A DNA stretch of 64,000 bases, taken from assembly GCF_013166595.1 (NCBI RefSeq), contig NZ_JABKKG010000007.1:62001-126000 (forward strand), given 5' to 3'. A program made the position numbers and the translations under genes. Shown piece after piece: positions 35,638 to 43,556 of this stretch (its first letter is position 1; each line of letters opens with the position of its first letter). The notes beneath the pieces were generated by a model, which saw only the letters and a program-made list of their open reading frames with translations, did not search any database and was not told the DNA's origin. Source of the stretch: Palleniella intestinalis. GTDB lineage: Bacteria; Bacteroidota; Bacteroidia; Bacteroidales; Bacteroidaceae.

Positions 35638-36435
35638 ATGAAAAAAGCATATATAAAAACCGGAACTTGCATCTTCTGTGGAAAATCATATCCAGCTGTT
35701 TCCTTCTATACTAAGCCCCATGTGCTTCCAAAGAGTATGGGAGGGGATATAATTGGCGTAGATATATGCGATAAATGTAATAAGTATTTTGGCAATCCTG
35801 ACAAACTATCGAAATACCCAATACCATGTTCTATCGAAGTTTGTGTGAAAGAGATTTTCAATTTATCCCGCCTTCTACTAGAATCAAACAGCAAAGAGTA
35901 TATCGGCAAAAGAATCAAATCAATATTCTTCAACTATTACCACACACAAAAAACTATCAAAATTAAACCTGCTTTTAGGTTTAACACCTTATGGCGTCAG
36001 AATTATGCAAGACAATTTGCCCGTGGTCTGGGTGAGCTATTTCTCCAATCTTATCACATTAATAATAATGCATTGGACCCTAAGTTTGATAATCTAAGAA
36101 ACTTTGTCCGATACAACATAGGAAACATGCCTGTTTATTATTTTGTTAACCGTGGAATTTATCTCACACAGTGCGATATGTCACATCCAACATTCAATTT
36201 TCCACCTTCTCAAATAGAAGACATTAATAATTATGGATTTTATTCCGTAATGCTACATGGGCACAGGTTCTTAATGGAGGTTACACCATGTGCAGCCTCT
36301 TACAGAGAAACATATATTGATAACCAACGTAAAGAATTACATGTTGGAGGTTTCGTATATGAAAATTTAGTGGAATTGACAGACATAATACAAGTAGATT
36401 TCACATTGAGGAGTCTTTTTGCAAATAAACACTAA
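35638..36435 (+). CDS. HNH-like zinc-knuckle protein
   Basis: The 265-residue protein begins with CIFCGK, then KPHVLPKSMGG, then CDKCNKYFG (about 11-55). This is the pattern of an HNH endonuclease-5 type domain, with two Cys pairs binding zinc and the His of KPHVLPKS as first catalytic residue. The remaining 200 residues are unrecognised. It is 114 bases after the HNH restriction gene, in the same AT-rich segment and orientation. It may be an accessory nuclease of the locus or an unrelated gene acquired together. I see no other domain. Confidence 0.65.
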   Translation: MKKAYIKTGTCIFCGKSYPAVSFYTKPHVLPKSMGGDIIGVDICDKCNKYFGNPDKLSKYPIPCSIEVCVKEIFNLSRLLLESNSKEYIGKRIKSIFFNYYHTQKTIKIKPAFRFNTLWRQNYARQFARGLGELFLQSYHINNNALDPKFDNLRNFVRYNIGNMPVYYFVNRGIYLTQCDMSHPTFNFPPSQIEDINNYGFYSVMLHGHRFLMEVTPCAASYRETYIDNQRKELHVGGFVYENLVELTDIIQVDFTLRSLFANKH

Positions 36436-36439
36436 AAAA

Positions 36440-36471
36440 GTTTTCCTATTGAAACAAAAGAAATACCTTTG
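36440..36471 (+). promoter_or_regulatory. Promoter of the lipoprotein phosphoesterase gene
   Basis: TACCTTTG at 36464-36471 is a consensus -7 element. Nineteen bases before it the -33 position reads TTTT rather than TTTG. It favours the start at 36515. Confidence 0.6.
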
Positions 36472-36514
36472 CACTGATTTACCGGCATATTGTCATAGCC
36501 GGCGACACACTATC

Positions 36515-37348
36515 ATGATGAATATAAAGACCATAAAACAACTTTTAGCAGCTTCCTTATCAGCCATCACCCTATCAGGATGTGACATGTTTGAATACCA
36601 CCCATACAGCACAGAGTTTGAGGGAAGGACAAACATACACGCTGCCAGCATAGAACAGATTGAACGTCTGTGCAAGGACAAGGAAGAGATAACCTTCGCA
36701 TTCATCACCGATACGCAGGGCAGCAACACAAACATGCAGGACGCCATACAGTTGATACGGGAACGCGGCGACATCGATTTCATCGTACATGGTGGCGACC
36801 AGACAGACTTCGGACTACCAAAAGAGTTCATGTGGTGCAGAGACTTGCTTGAAACCTCCAGACTTCCTTATGTCTCAGTGATAGGCAATCACGACTGTCT
36901 CGGCAATGGCGAGCACACTTTCGAGTACCTCTACGGTACTCCGAACTTCACGTTCAATGCAGGATACATCCATTTCGTATGCCTCAACACTGTTGCCTTA
37001 GAATACGACTACTCCCATCCTGTGCCGGACTTCAACTTCATCGAAGAAGACATTGAGACTGTCAACAAGCTGAATGCCGAGAAGGATTCCATCAAACGCA
37101 CAATTGCCGTGATGCACTCACGACCAGGTGACGAGCAATTCAACAACAATGTGGGGAAAGTATTCAACCTTTATGTGTCACAGTACCCAAACCTTTTCTG
37201 TGTGAACGGACATAACCACTGCGACGATGTCAGCGACATCTTTGACAACGGCATAATCTATTACGGCTGCACAAACATCAAGGAGCGTGCCTATTATGTA
37301 TTTAAAATAAGGAAAGACGGATATGACTTTGAAAAGATTACTTTCTAA
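36515..37348 (+). CDS. Lipoprotein metallophosphoesterase
   Basis: A calcineurin-like phosphoesterase of about 277 residues with a lipoprotein signal (lipobox L-S-G-C near residue 17). Metal-binding motifs are in order: FITDTQG, HGGDQTDFG (GD-x-x-D), VIGNHD (GNHD), MHSRPGDEQ and NGHNH. The first motif has DTQ rather than D-x-H, a known variant. A longer frame opens at 36419 but starts within the previous gene and before the promoter. It overlaps the next gene by 26 bases. The substrate is unknown. It should be anchored in the envelope. Confidence 0.85.
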   Translation: MMNIKTIKQLLAASLSAITLSGCDMFEYHPYSTEFEGRTNIHAASIEQIERLCKDKEEITFAFITDTQGSNTNMQDAIQLIRERGDIDFIVHGGDQTDFGLPKEFMWCRDLLETSRLPYVSVIGNHDCLGNGEHTFEYLYGTPNFTFNAGYIHFVCLNTVALEYDYSHPVPDFNFIEEDIETVNKLNAEKDSIKRTIAVMHSRPGDEQFNNNVGKVFNLYVSQYPNLFCVNGHNHCDDVSDIFDNGIIYYGCTNIKERAYYVFKIRKDGYDFEKITF

Positions 37349-38045
37349 ACTGCTGCCCGCAATACTGCTTTTCACATCCACCGGAACAGCATCGGCACAG
37401 ACAGATACAATAAGCGTGGCAACAGACTCCTTAACACTGGTTACTTGCAACGACAGCATAACAGAAGACCAACGTAAGTTCCAAAACTACGAGAAGCGCA
37501 CAAACTGGTACAAAGCACGGTGGGCAGCATTGATTCCGAACCGATTCTCCCTGCAATATGCCGGAGACATCGGAATGGTTTCTGCCGGCATTGGCTGGTG
37601 TTACGGAAAACGCGGACAATGGGGAACGCATGTATTCCTCGGCTATCTCCCGAAGAACCACACACCGTCATCCTACTGGTCATTCACTGTCAAGCAGGTG
37701 TACACCCCGTGGAGTCTGCCGGTGGGAAAGAAATTGACTGTCGAACCACTTTACGGTACATTCTTCATCAACTCAATTCTCAGTGATGAATTTTGGACAA
37801 AAGAGCCTGACCGCTACCCGAAAGGCTACTACGGCTTCTCGAGCAGAATACGTTTCCACCTCGGCATAGGACAGAAAATTACATACCTCATACCGGCAAA
37901 CAAACGGTTTCTTGCAAACAAGATTTCACTCTACTACGAAGTGTCCACATGCGACCTCTATGTCCGACAGAAATTCCTGAGCAAGACAATACCACTCAAG
38001 GACATAATATGCCTTGCAGTAGGCTTACAGTACACAATCCTATAA
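37323..38045 (+). CDS. Secreted outer-membrane barrel-like protein
   Basis: A 240-residue protein with a signal peptide (about 1-26). The mature part is rich in alternating aromatic/polar strands (RFSLQYAGDIGMVSAGIGW, GTHVFLGYLPKN) and ends with a strand in a hydrophobic residue, as outer-membrane barrels do. No family is recognised with certainty. It overlaps the phosphoesterase gene by 26 bases, so the two are coupled. Confidence 0.6.
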   Translation: MTLKRLLSKLLPAILLFTSTGTASAQTDTISVATDSLTLVTCNDSITEDQRKFQNYEKRTNWYKARWAALIPNRFSLQYAGDIGMVSAGIGWCYGKRGQWGTHVFLGYLPKNHTPSSYWSFTVKQVYTPWSLPVGKKLTVEPLYGTFFINSILSDEFWTKEPDRYPKGYYGFSSRIRFHLGIGQKITYLIPANKRFLANKISLYYEVSTCDLYVRQKFLSKTIPLKDIICLAVGLQYTIL

Positions 38046-38058
38046 CTCCTCCATAACC

Positions 38059-38439
38059 ATGGACATCGAACAAATAAGGCATTACTGCCTGTCACTCCCA
38101 CAGACTTCCGAAGACTTTCCATTCGACGAGGATGCGCTTGCCTTCCGCGTCATGGACAAGATTTTCGCAATGATAAGTCTCAGCAATCCGGAATGGTTCG
38201 TACTGAAATGCCACCCAGACTTGGCACTCCAACTGCGTGAGAACCACCACGAGATACAGGCAGCATGGCACATGAACAAGAAATACTGGAATCAGATTAA
38301 CATCTTCGGCACACTTCCCGACAGCCTCATCATCGACATGATACGCCACAGTTATGCGGAGGTTGTGGCGAAAATGCCGAAAAGGACAAGAACGGAATTC
38401 CCAGAAATGCCGGCAGTAATGTCCACACTGCAAGTTTAG
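38059..38439 (+). CDS. MmcQ/YjbR family DNA-binding-like protein
   Basis: At 126 residues the protein matches the MmcQ/YjbR family throughout: an N-terminal LPQTSEDFPFDEDALAFRV, a central FVLKCHPDLALQLRE, HMNKKYWNQI and the late LIIDMIRHSYAEVV. The fold resembles the CyaY/double-wing DNA-binding type. The role of the family is poorly known. It is 13 bases after the barrel-like gene, so probably in the same operon. Confidence 0.92.
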   Translation: MDIEQIRHYCLSLPQTSEDFPFDEDALAFRVMDKIFAMISLSNPEWFVLKCHPDLALQLRENHHEIQAAWHMNKKYWNQINIFGTLPDSLIIDMIRHSYAEVVAKMPKRTRTEFPEMPAVMSTLQV

Positions 38440-38467
38440 TTCCATATAGCAAAAAAGGACAAGCTTC

Positions 38468-38983
38468 ATGGCACAGAACTTTGGTATAAAAACAATTTAT
38501 CCGTATCCCGCAATGGAAATAGAAGAAAAGATAATCCATACCTTGCTTGAAGTTGAGGACAAATTGCAAAAGGTAAAACCTGAATGGTACATAATAGGTT
38601 CTTCTGCAATGGTTTTATCTGGAATCAACATCGCAAAAACTTCCGATATCGACATCTTAACGACAACCCAAGGAGCTGATGAGTTTCAGGAACATATGCA
38701 GAAATACATGGAAATTAATCCTTCGACAAAGGAAAATGACCTGTTTCGCTCTAATTTTGCCAGATTCAATCTGCCTTTGATGGACATAGAAGTAATGGGA
38801 GGTCTTCAAGTCATGAAGAACAATATATGGCATGATGTCCACATCAATCATTTCCATGAAATGCACATTGGAAATCTGACTGTAAAGATACCGACCCTCG
38901 AAGAGCAAAAAAGAATCCTGCTCCTCTTCGGAAGAGACAAGGATTTGAGGAGGATGAAACTTTTTGATGAACGCAATCAATAA
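38468..38983 (+). CDS. Nucleotidyltransferase-fold protein
   Basis: A 171-residue protein with the minimal nucleotidyltransferase pattern IIGSSAMVLSG followed by SDIDIL (about 42-65), and later a third acidic position in LMDIEVMGG. This resembles the AbiEii/MNT-type nucleotidyltransferases, sometimes found as toxins. No antitoxin-like partner is adjacent. An alternative start at Met16 (38513) would shorten it. A solitary toxin role is unproven. Confidence 0.7.
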   Translation: MAQNFGIKTIYPYPAMEIEEKIIHTLLEVEDKLQKVKPEWYIIGSSAMVLSGINIAKTSDIDILTTTQGADEFQEHMQKYMEINPSTKENDLFRSNFARFNLPLMDIEVMGGLQVMKNNIWHDVHINHFHEMHIGNLTVKIPTLEEQKRILLLFGRDKDLRRMKLFDERNQ

Positions 38984-39035
38984 TCTTTTTCCTGCTTGCA
39001 GCAATGCAAGCAGGCTTTACAATTCCGGTTTTACA

Positions 39036-39551
39036 CTATAGCATATCCTCCATTTCCCTCAAAAACAGGCGGGCGCACATCTCCGCATCGTCACCGGCAC
39101 GGTGGTGAGTGCCTTCGGGAATGCCGAGCTGTTCGCAAAGATACCCTAACGTGTTGCAACCGAAATCATACACCTGACGAGCGGTTTTCAATGAGCAATG
39201 CCATTTCAAGTCCGGCAGATGCAGGTGGTGGAGGTTGGCGGAATGCTCCAGACAGCTGCGGTCAAATGGGACATTGTGCGCCACAAACGTGTCAAACTCG
39301 TCAAGGTACAGACGCTCAATCTCTTCCCAAACCTCAGGGAAAGAAGGACTGTCGGCAGTGTCTTCAGGACGAATGCCGTGGCACTTAATGTTCCAGTAAC
39401 TGTATTGGTTGTCCTCCGGTTGCACCAGCCAAGAGCGAGTTTCCGCAACCTCACCGTCACGGACAACACAGATGCCCACCTCACACACCGAAGCGCGCTT
39501 GCCTGTCGCCGTCTCAAAATCTATCGCAATAAAGTTCAGTCCTTTAGTCAT
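39036..39551 (-). CDS. DnaQ-type 3'-5' exonuclease
   Basis: The 171-residue protein is a single DEDDh exonuclease domain: FIAIDFETAT (first Asp/Glu), AHNVPFDRSCL (third acidic residue) and HHRAGDDAEMCA (His and Asp). Such proteins resemble the proofreading subunit of DNA polymerase III but often act alone in repair or RNA turnover. It is transcribed away from the peptide cluster. Confidence 0.9.
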   Translation of the reverse strand: MTKGLNFIAIDFETATGKRASVCEVGICVVRDGEVAETRSWLVQPEDNQYSYWNIKCHGIRPEDTADSPSFPEVWEEIERLYLDEFDTFVAHNVPFDRSCLEHSANLHHLHLPDLKWHCSLKTARQVYDFGCNTLGYLCEQLGIPEGTHHRAGDDAEMCARLFLREMEDML

Positions 39552-39714
39552 TTTTTTCGTTTTTTCATAATAGTTTCACTACAAAGGTATACATTAATCC
39601 GTGAAAAAACGCGCCTTCTGTTCTGTATTTTCTTCATTCTGCCCTTTCTTAACGTTTTTTGCATCTTTACGGAAGCTATCAAGCTATTATTCAGCAAGAT
39701 ACGACGAGCAAAAC

Positions 39715-39796
39715 AAAAGGTAACGCTTTACAGTGCAAAGCGTTACCTTTTGCACTATAAAGCGTTACCTCTCACAGCACGAAGTGTTACCTTTCG
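39715..39796. repeat. GGTAACGCTT palindromic repeat cluster, copy 3
   Basis: AAAAGGTAACGCTTTACAGT (39715-39734) is followed by three inverted units ending in AAGCGTTACCTTTT, AAGCGTTACCT and AAGTGTTACCTTTCG. The first two units form a strong hairpin. It lies just outside the left direct repeat of the peptide module. Confidence 0.8.
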
Positions 39797-39839
39797 TTTC
39801 ACCACTCATGGCATGTGCCGTCCGTAGTCCTTTCCGTGC

Positions 39840-39859
39840 GCAAAAACAAGTGTTTACAT
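39840..39859 (+). repeat. 20-bp direct repeat, left boundary of peptide module
   Basis: GCAAAAACAAGTGTTTACAT is identical, in the same orientation, to 47690-47709. The two copies enclose exactly the LuxR-to-receptor cluster, 25 bases from the regulator stop on this side. Confidence 0.75.
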
Positions 39860-39883
39860 GAGCAGTGATTAGTCGGAGTCACG

Positions 39884-40636
39884 TTAATATAGTCCATAAT
39901 TAACGGCAACCCTCAAAGCTTCATTCATAGAACAGACATGCAGCTTGCCGAAAAGACGAAACTTATGAGTTTTTATTGTGTTTATAGATAGGCAAAGCTC
40001 ATCTGCTATTTGTTGGGTCGTAAGCCCTTTGGAAGCCCTTAATAGAATAGACTTCTCTATGGAAGTTAATATATTACCTCCATTATATAATATGAACCTC
40101 TTTTCTGTGGAATCATAAATATAGCGGAAGCATTCACCAAAGACAAAAATATTCGCACAAGCTGTATTAGGCGATGTCGTGATAAAGAACAGACCTAACC
40201 AGAGTTTCCCGTCAGGGCGTAATTTTAGGGGAGTAAACTTTTGGGTGATGACGAATCTTCTGTTGTTCAATACTATACTGTAGTCCATGATAAAAAAATG
40301 TCTCAACCTCTGTTCTACGGTGAAGCCGTCTATCAAGTTGAGGTATGCCTTTCTTGTTTCCAACATGACATTCATATCTTCCGTAGTCATGAGCGACCAA
40401 TACGGATTGGCATTTTCTCGCTGCACATCTTTTATACAGGCATCGTCCGCAAACAAAAGCTTTTCGGTGCGGTAGACCAATTTGTTTTGCGAAAAATCTA
40501 TTACAAACATAGTAGAATTTGACACTCTGGCGGCTGCGTCTAATGTGTCATATAATAAATGCATATTCTCGTATTCTGCATCAGATACTTTCTCTGTGAC
40601 ATTGCTGACATACATGAGGTCTTCTTTTTTCATCAT
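39884..40636 (-). CDS. LuxR-type transcriptional regulator with PAS-like sensor region
   Basis: The 250-residue protein ends with a LuxR/GerE helix-turn-helix: LTSIEKSILLRASKGLTTQQ, then IADELCLSINTIKTHKFRLFGKL (about 185-240). The N-terminal 170 residues look like a PAS-type sensor (FVIDFSQNKLVYRTEKLL, then a late TTEDMNVM segment), without a phosphoacceptor receiver domain. It is divergent from the peptide operon, and the shared spacer holds a 17-bp inverted repeat next to the operon's promoter. The likely role is control of the peptide cluster in response to a small molecule or to the peptide itself. This is inferred from the arrangement. Confidence 0.85.
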   Translation of the reverse strand: MMKKEDLMYVSNVTEKVSDAEYENMHLLYDTLDAAARVSNSTMFVIDFSQNKLVYRTEKLLFADDACIKDVQRENANPYWSLMTTEDMNVMLETRKAYLNLIDGFTVEQRLRHFFIMDYSIVLNNRRFVITQKFTPLKLRPDGKLWLGLFFITTSPNTACANIFVFGECFRYIYDSTEKRFILYNGGNILTSIEKSILLRASKGLTTQQIADELCLSINTIKTHKFRLFGKLHVCSMNEALRVAVNYGLY

Positions 40637-40687
40637 AGCTACTTATTGTGATTTCTGCGTGCAAAGGTATAAAAATAATGCCAAAAT

Positions 40688-40745
40688 GTAGTACTATCGG
40701 GTGACAAAATTATATTCACAACGCAAAATCACCCAAATGTACTAC
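40688..40745. promoter_or_regulatory. Interrupted inverted repeat, candidate regulator-binding site
   Basis: GTAGTACTATCGGGTGA (40688-40704) and the complement of 40729-40745 agree at 14 of 17 positions. The outer 7 and inner 6 bases are perfect. It lies 8 bases upstream of the peptide promoter's -33 element. Confidence 0.55.
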
Positions 40746-40753
40746 ACCAGTTT

Positions 40754-40785
40754 TTTGTTTTGTAAAGAAAAACACATTAATTTTG
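40754..40785 (+). promoter_or_regulatory. Bacteroidota-type promoter of the peptide operon
   Basis: TTTG at 40754-40757 and TAATTTTG at 40778-40785 are separated by 20 bases. Transcription would start near 40791, leaving a leader of about 125 bases before the peptide gene. Confidence 0.8.
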
Positions 40786-40917
40786 CAACCCGATTTCAAA
40801 GGCATCATAGCTTTGTGATAACCACCCCAAAGACGAAGACTATCCGGATAGAGGGAGGCTCTGCATACAACAGAATCTCTTGTAACAACTATATTAAACT
40901 TTTAAAACTTGAGAAAA

Positions 40918-41073
40918 ATGACAAGAATCAAAATGACCAAGGCAAGTGCTATCGACGAGAAGAAATTGCTTGCAAGTGCACAAAATTTTGTAGAAGACAA
41001 TGCGCCAGGAGATGAGCTCCAAAGTAATTGGGGCTGCCTCTTCGGCGACGGTTACGTACTCGTTTATGATTAA
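40918..41073 (+). CDS. Putative precursor peptide, 51 residues
   Basis: A short frame from ATG 40918 to TAA 41071-41073. The N-terminal half is charged and helical (MTKASAIDEKKLLASAQNF), as leader peptides are. The C-terminal part contains PGDELQSNWGCLFGDGY and a single cysteine. It is the first gene after a strong promoter and a candidate operator. It is followed by a hairpin terminator and then by peptidase, ABC exporter and outer-membrane protein genes. I infer a ribosomally made secreted peptide. No classical Gly-Gly cleavage site is seen, and no known family is recognised. A second frame, 41012-41155, overlaps its end. Confidence 0.6.
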   Translation: MTRIKMTKASAIDEKKLLASAQNFVEDNAPGDELQSNWGCLFGDGYVLVYD

Positions 41074-41155
41074 CTCCGGCAATGCGTTCTATGGCTCTTC
41101 ATGTAGAAATGATACAATTATGTACAATAATTCTACCCTTGAGGTTGCCCCATAA
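41012..41155 (+). CDS. Alternative overlapping peptide frame, 47 residues
   Basis: In the next frame ATG 41012 to TAA 41153-41155 encodes a Ser/Asn/Gly/Thr-rich peptide (GAASSATVTYSFMINSGNAF, then YGSSCRND). It has one cysteine and a neutral composition like many secreted peptides. It overlaps the 51-codon frame by 62 bases. It could be a second peptide, the true core reached by a +1 frameshift from the 51-codon leader, or chance. An open frame of this length is not improbable at this GC content, so confidence is low. Confidence 0.3.
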   Translation: MSSKVIGAASSATVTYSFMINSGNAFYGSSCRNDTIMYNNSTLEVAP

Positions 41156-41174
41156 GACAATTACTAATTGATTT

Positions 41175-41209
41175 AAGAATCTACAGCGATAGCATCACTG
41201 TAGGTTCTT
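41175..41209 (+). terminator. Internal terminator/attenuator after the peptide gene
   Basis: AAGAATCTACAG (41175-41186) pairs with CTGTAGGTTCTT (41198-41209), one G-T position, followed by TTAC. It lies between the peptide gene and the downstream genes, as in operons that need excess precursor over processing proteins. Confidence 0.75.
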
Positions 41210-41232
41210 TTACTAAGAAAAATTGAATTCTG

Positions 41233-42135
41233 ATGCTGAACAAAGCCTTAAAATGGATATATGACAATAAGGATTTTTTTAACCCTTTATCAGATGATAC
41301 GGATTTACATATAAAAAAGATGTTTGCAGAGCTCCAGTTGGCTTTACTGTTAGGACACCGACACAAAAATATTCTTAAAGCAGACTCCATTACTCTTCTA
41401 GATGAATTATCTGCATTTTCCAAAATGATCATAGAAAATCCAACTTACTATGAACATCTTTTGCTGGATCTCAGATGTTTTAGAGTATCAGCAGCATCTG
41501 TTATATATTATCTTAATTACAATAGTCATCCTGTCCTTGAGTATTTAATAAAGGTCTCATACAAGAAAGCATACAATATAACTCCTGAGCTGCTTCCATA
41601 CAGACTTCTTGATACAGAACATACTATAAGTTTGACAAAAAGGTACACAGGTACAAACATCCGGCAGAAAATAAATCGGGATGTATTCAATACTATCTTA
41701 GCATCAAACTATGATGTCTTAAACTGGGGGACAGGAGAAGAATATGCCTTAACGCATTCAATTTTCTATGCCACAGATTTCGGAAAGTACAACCTTGCCC
41801 AAGAACTCAGGGAAAAGGCAATACGGAATCTTCCAATTTTATCATCAAAAAAACTGATTGTTAGAGATTTTGATTTGCTTGGTGAATACATTATCAATAT
41901 GTGTAATCTTAATGCACTCAAAAGCTATCGAGAGGAAATCTATGGCATTTTAATGCAGCAACAGACAAAAGAAGGCTGTATCGTGGGACCTACCAGAAAG
42001 AACAATAAAAAACTTGATGAGAATGTGAATGATTTGAAACTTCGCAAAAAGAATATTGTTAGGAACAATTATCATACAACGCTGGTAGCCATCATGGCTT
42101 CTATCTGTATAGAAAGGGGCAAACATAATGAATGA
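41233..42135 (+). CDS. Helical-repeat protein, DUF6895-like (peptide cluster)
   Basis: The 300-residue protein is alpha-helical with a segment THSIFYATDFGKYN (about 178-191) and, near the end, ILMQQQTKEGCIVG (239-252). The second segment resembles the Q-x-x-x-G-x-x-G turn of alpha/alpha-toroid repeats (terpene-cyclase or prenyltransferase-like barrels). From memory the first motif is typical of the DUF6895 family, which has no known function. It overlaps the following gene by 8 bases. Because it sits between a peptide gene and export genes, a role in peptide modification, binding or immunity is plausible, but nothing in the sequence decides this. Confidence 0.6.
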   Translation: MLNKALKWIYDNKDFFNPLSDDTDLHIKKMFAELQLALLLGHRHKNILKADSITLLDELSAFSKMIIENPTYYEHLLLDLRCFRVSAASVIYYLNYNSHPVLEYLIKVSYKKAYNITPELLPYRLLDTEHTISLTKRYTGTNIRQKINRDVFNTILASNYDVLNWGTGEEYALTHSIFYATDFGKYNLAQELREKAIRNLPILSSKKLIVRDFDLLGEYIINMCNLNALKSYREEIYGILMQQQTKEGCIVGPTRKNNKKLDENVNDLKLRKKNIVRNNYHTTLVAIMASICIERGKHNE

Positions 42136-42784
42136 AAAGTTTTCTAAATACCAAAAATGGATTTCCGATTACCTTAATAGTACTGAGGTAGATGGAATGT
42201 GTGCCATCATCATTTTCAACACTTATTGTTTGTTGTTGCAGAATGGTATCAATGTTGAAAACTCCAGTTGGTTTGATTCACGTGTGATTCTGCAACTGGC
42301 TGGTATTGAAGAAGGAGATAACCAAGATAGTCTTACTTCTTTTCATCTTAGGCTGTTTAGGACATTCCGCCAACATTCAACTTCATTGAACATCAACAAA
42401 AATATTGCACGAGATTATGATGTAATGCAATACGAATTGGATAAAGAAAAGATTTCTAATATCAAAGATAAATATCATTCACTATTCAGCAGTCTGAGCG
42501 ACCATACAAACTTGCTTACAGGTTGCTTGTTGGAAGCATACCGCAAATATGATTTATTTACAGGTAATGCACTATTCAGGTTGATTATACGGATTGGGGC
42601 AGTCAACAATGAGTCAATTGTATCAGCATATTCCTTTCTACGCATGCAGCAGAATCCTGAAGGCTATTTTGGATTCTATCTGAAAAAGCATTTTGAAACA
42701 AATGAGCTACGTGCAATACTATGTATTAGTTTCGATTGTATAGCAACAATTCTGAAGTACAATAGATACGGAAATCCAGAATAA
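42128..42784 (+). CDS. Helical-repeat protein, second toroid-like partner (peptide cluster)
   Basis: At 218 residues this protein shares the helical make-up of the preceding protein, including a terminal SFLRMQQNPEGYFG (169-182) that echoes ILMQQQTKEGCIVG there. This suggests two halves of one toroid-type complex or distant paralogues. There is no signal peptide. It is coupled by an 8-base overlap upstream, and its stop codon lies directly before the peptidase start. The family is not recognised. Confidence 0.6.
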   Translation: MNEKFSKYQKWISDYLNSTEVDGMCAIIIFNTYCLLLQNGINVENSSWFDSRVILQLAGIEEGDNQDSLTSFHLRLFRTFRQHSTSLNINKNIARDYDVMQYELDKEKISNIKDKYHSLFSSLSDHTNLLTGCLLEAYRKYDLFTGNALFRLIIRIGAVNNESIVSAYSFLRMQQNPEGYFGFYLKKHFETNELRAILCISFDCIATILKYNRYGNPE

Positions 42785-42785
42785 A

Positions 42786-43556
42786 ATGAGTTGTAAGATG
42801 CGTATAGGGTATATCAAAAAAATATTTATGGAGGCTATTCTTATTGGGGCTTTACTTATTTTATCAAGACACGACAGCTTGAAAGGAATGGTTTTCACTG
42901 CAAGTACGATAATTGCATGTTTAATATTTATTTTGAACATCATTATAGATAAAAAGCTGCAAAACAGACATATCCCGGAGCAATATTTTGAAAATATGGA
43001 AGAAGACGATTTGCCTGAATCTATCAGGAAGTATCTGTCAACAGCAAACATTGCCATGAAGATTATGTATTACAATAGCAATGAAATAAATTCACATTTA
43101 ATCCAAAGAAACCATTGTAACTACATTATCCTTACATCTGCAGTGCTGCAAAAACTGAATACATACGAGATGGCAGCACTGATTTTTCATGAGATTGGGC
43201 ATATTAAGAAGAGTCATCATAAAAAGATCCGATTTTATTATGGTCTCAGAAATGCTGCGTTTATAGTGTTTATCAGCTTATGTTCATGTCTATGCATTAA
43301 ACTATCTCTATCCACTCTACAAGCGCTTATATTTTGCTTCATCAGTATAGAACTATTTATGTGGGGATTACGTTTGCTACTGTGCTGGCTCCAACGCAAT
43401 CAAGAGTATGATGCCGATAAGTTTGTCACGACCCATCTCGAAAGAAAGTTTTTGGTTAGTGCACTTAATAAAACAAACAAGTCTTTCTCTGGAAACTTTT
43501 TCTCAAAGCATCCAAATGTATCACAAAGAATTGACAGAATATCCAATTATGCATAA
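42786..43556 (+). CDS. M48-type membrane metallopeptidase (peptide cluster)
   Basis: The 256-residue protein has the zinc motif HEIGH at 135-139 with NQEYDADKF (about 205) supplying the third ligand, as in M48 (Ste24/HtpX-like) peptidases. Two hydrophobic segments precede the catalytic part (about 12-50) and two more follow it (about 155-200), so it is an inner-membrane enzyme. It begins right after the preceding stop and overlaps the ABC transporter gene by 8 bases. The context suggests leader removal or maturation of the peptide. Related M48 enzymes also do membrane protein quality control. Confidence 0.85.
   Translation: MSCKMRIGYIKKIFMEAILIGALLILSRHDSLKGMVFTASTIIACLIFILNIIIDKKLQNRHIPEQYFENMEEDDLPESIRKYLSTANIAMKIMYYNSNEINSHLIQRNHCNYIILTSAVLQKLNTYEMAALIFHEIGHIKKSHHKKIRFYYGLRNAAFIVFISLCSCLCIKLSLSTLQALIFCFISIELFMWGLRLLLCWLQRNQEYDADKFVTTHLERKFLVSALNKTNKSFSGNFFSKHPNVSQRIDRISNYA

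Noticed and set aside
38468..38983. Toxin-antitoxin pair with the MmcQ/YjbR gene
   Set aside because: The nucleotidyltransferase fold alone is not enough. The neighbouring MmcQ/YjbR protein is not a known antitoxin and there is no coupling between the genes.
40701..41015. 104-codon frame across the peptide promoter
   Set aside because: It starts upstream of the consensus promoter and covers the leader. Its Cys/Arg-rich end is the shifted reading of the peptide gene.
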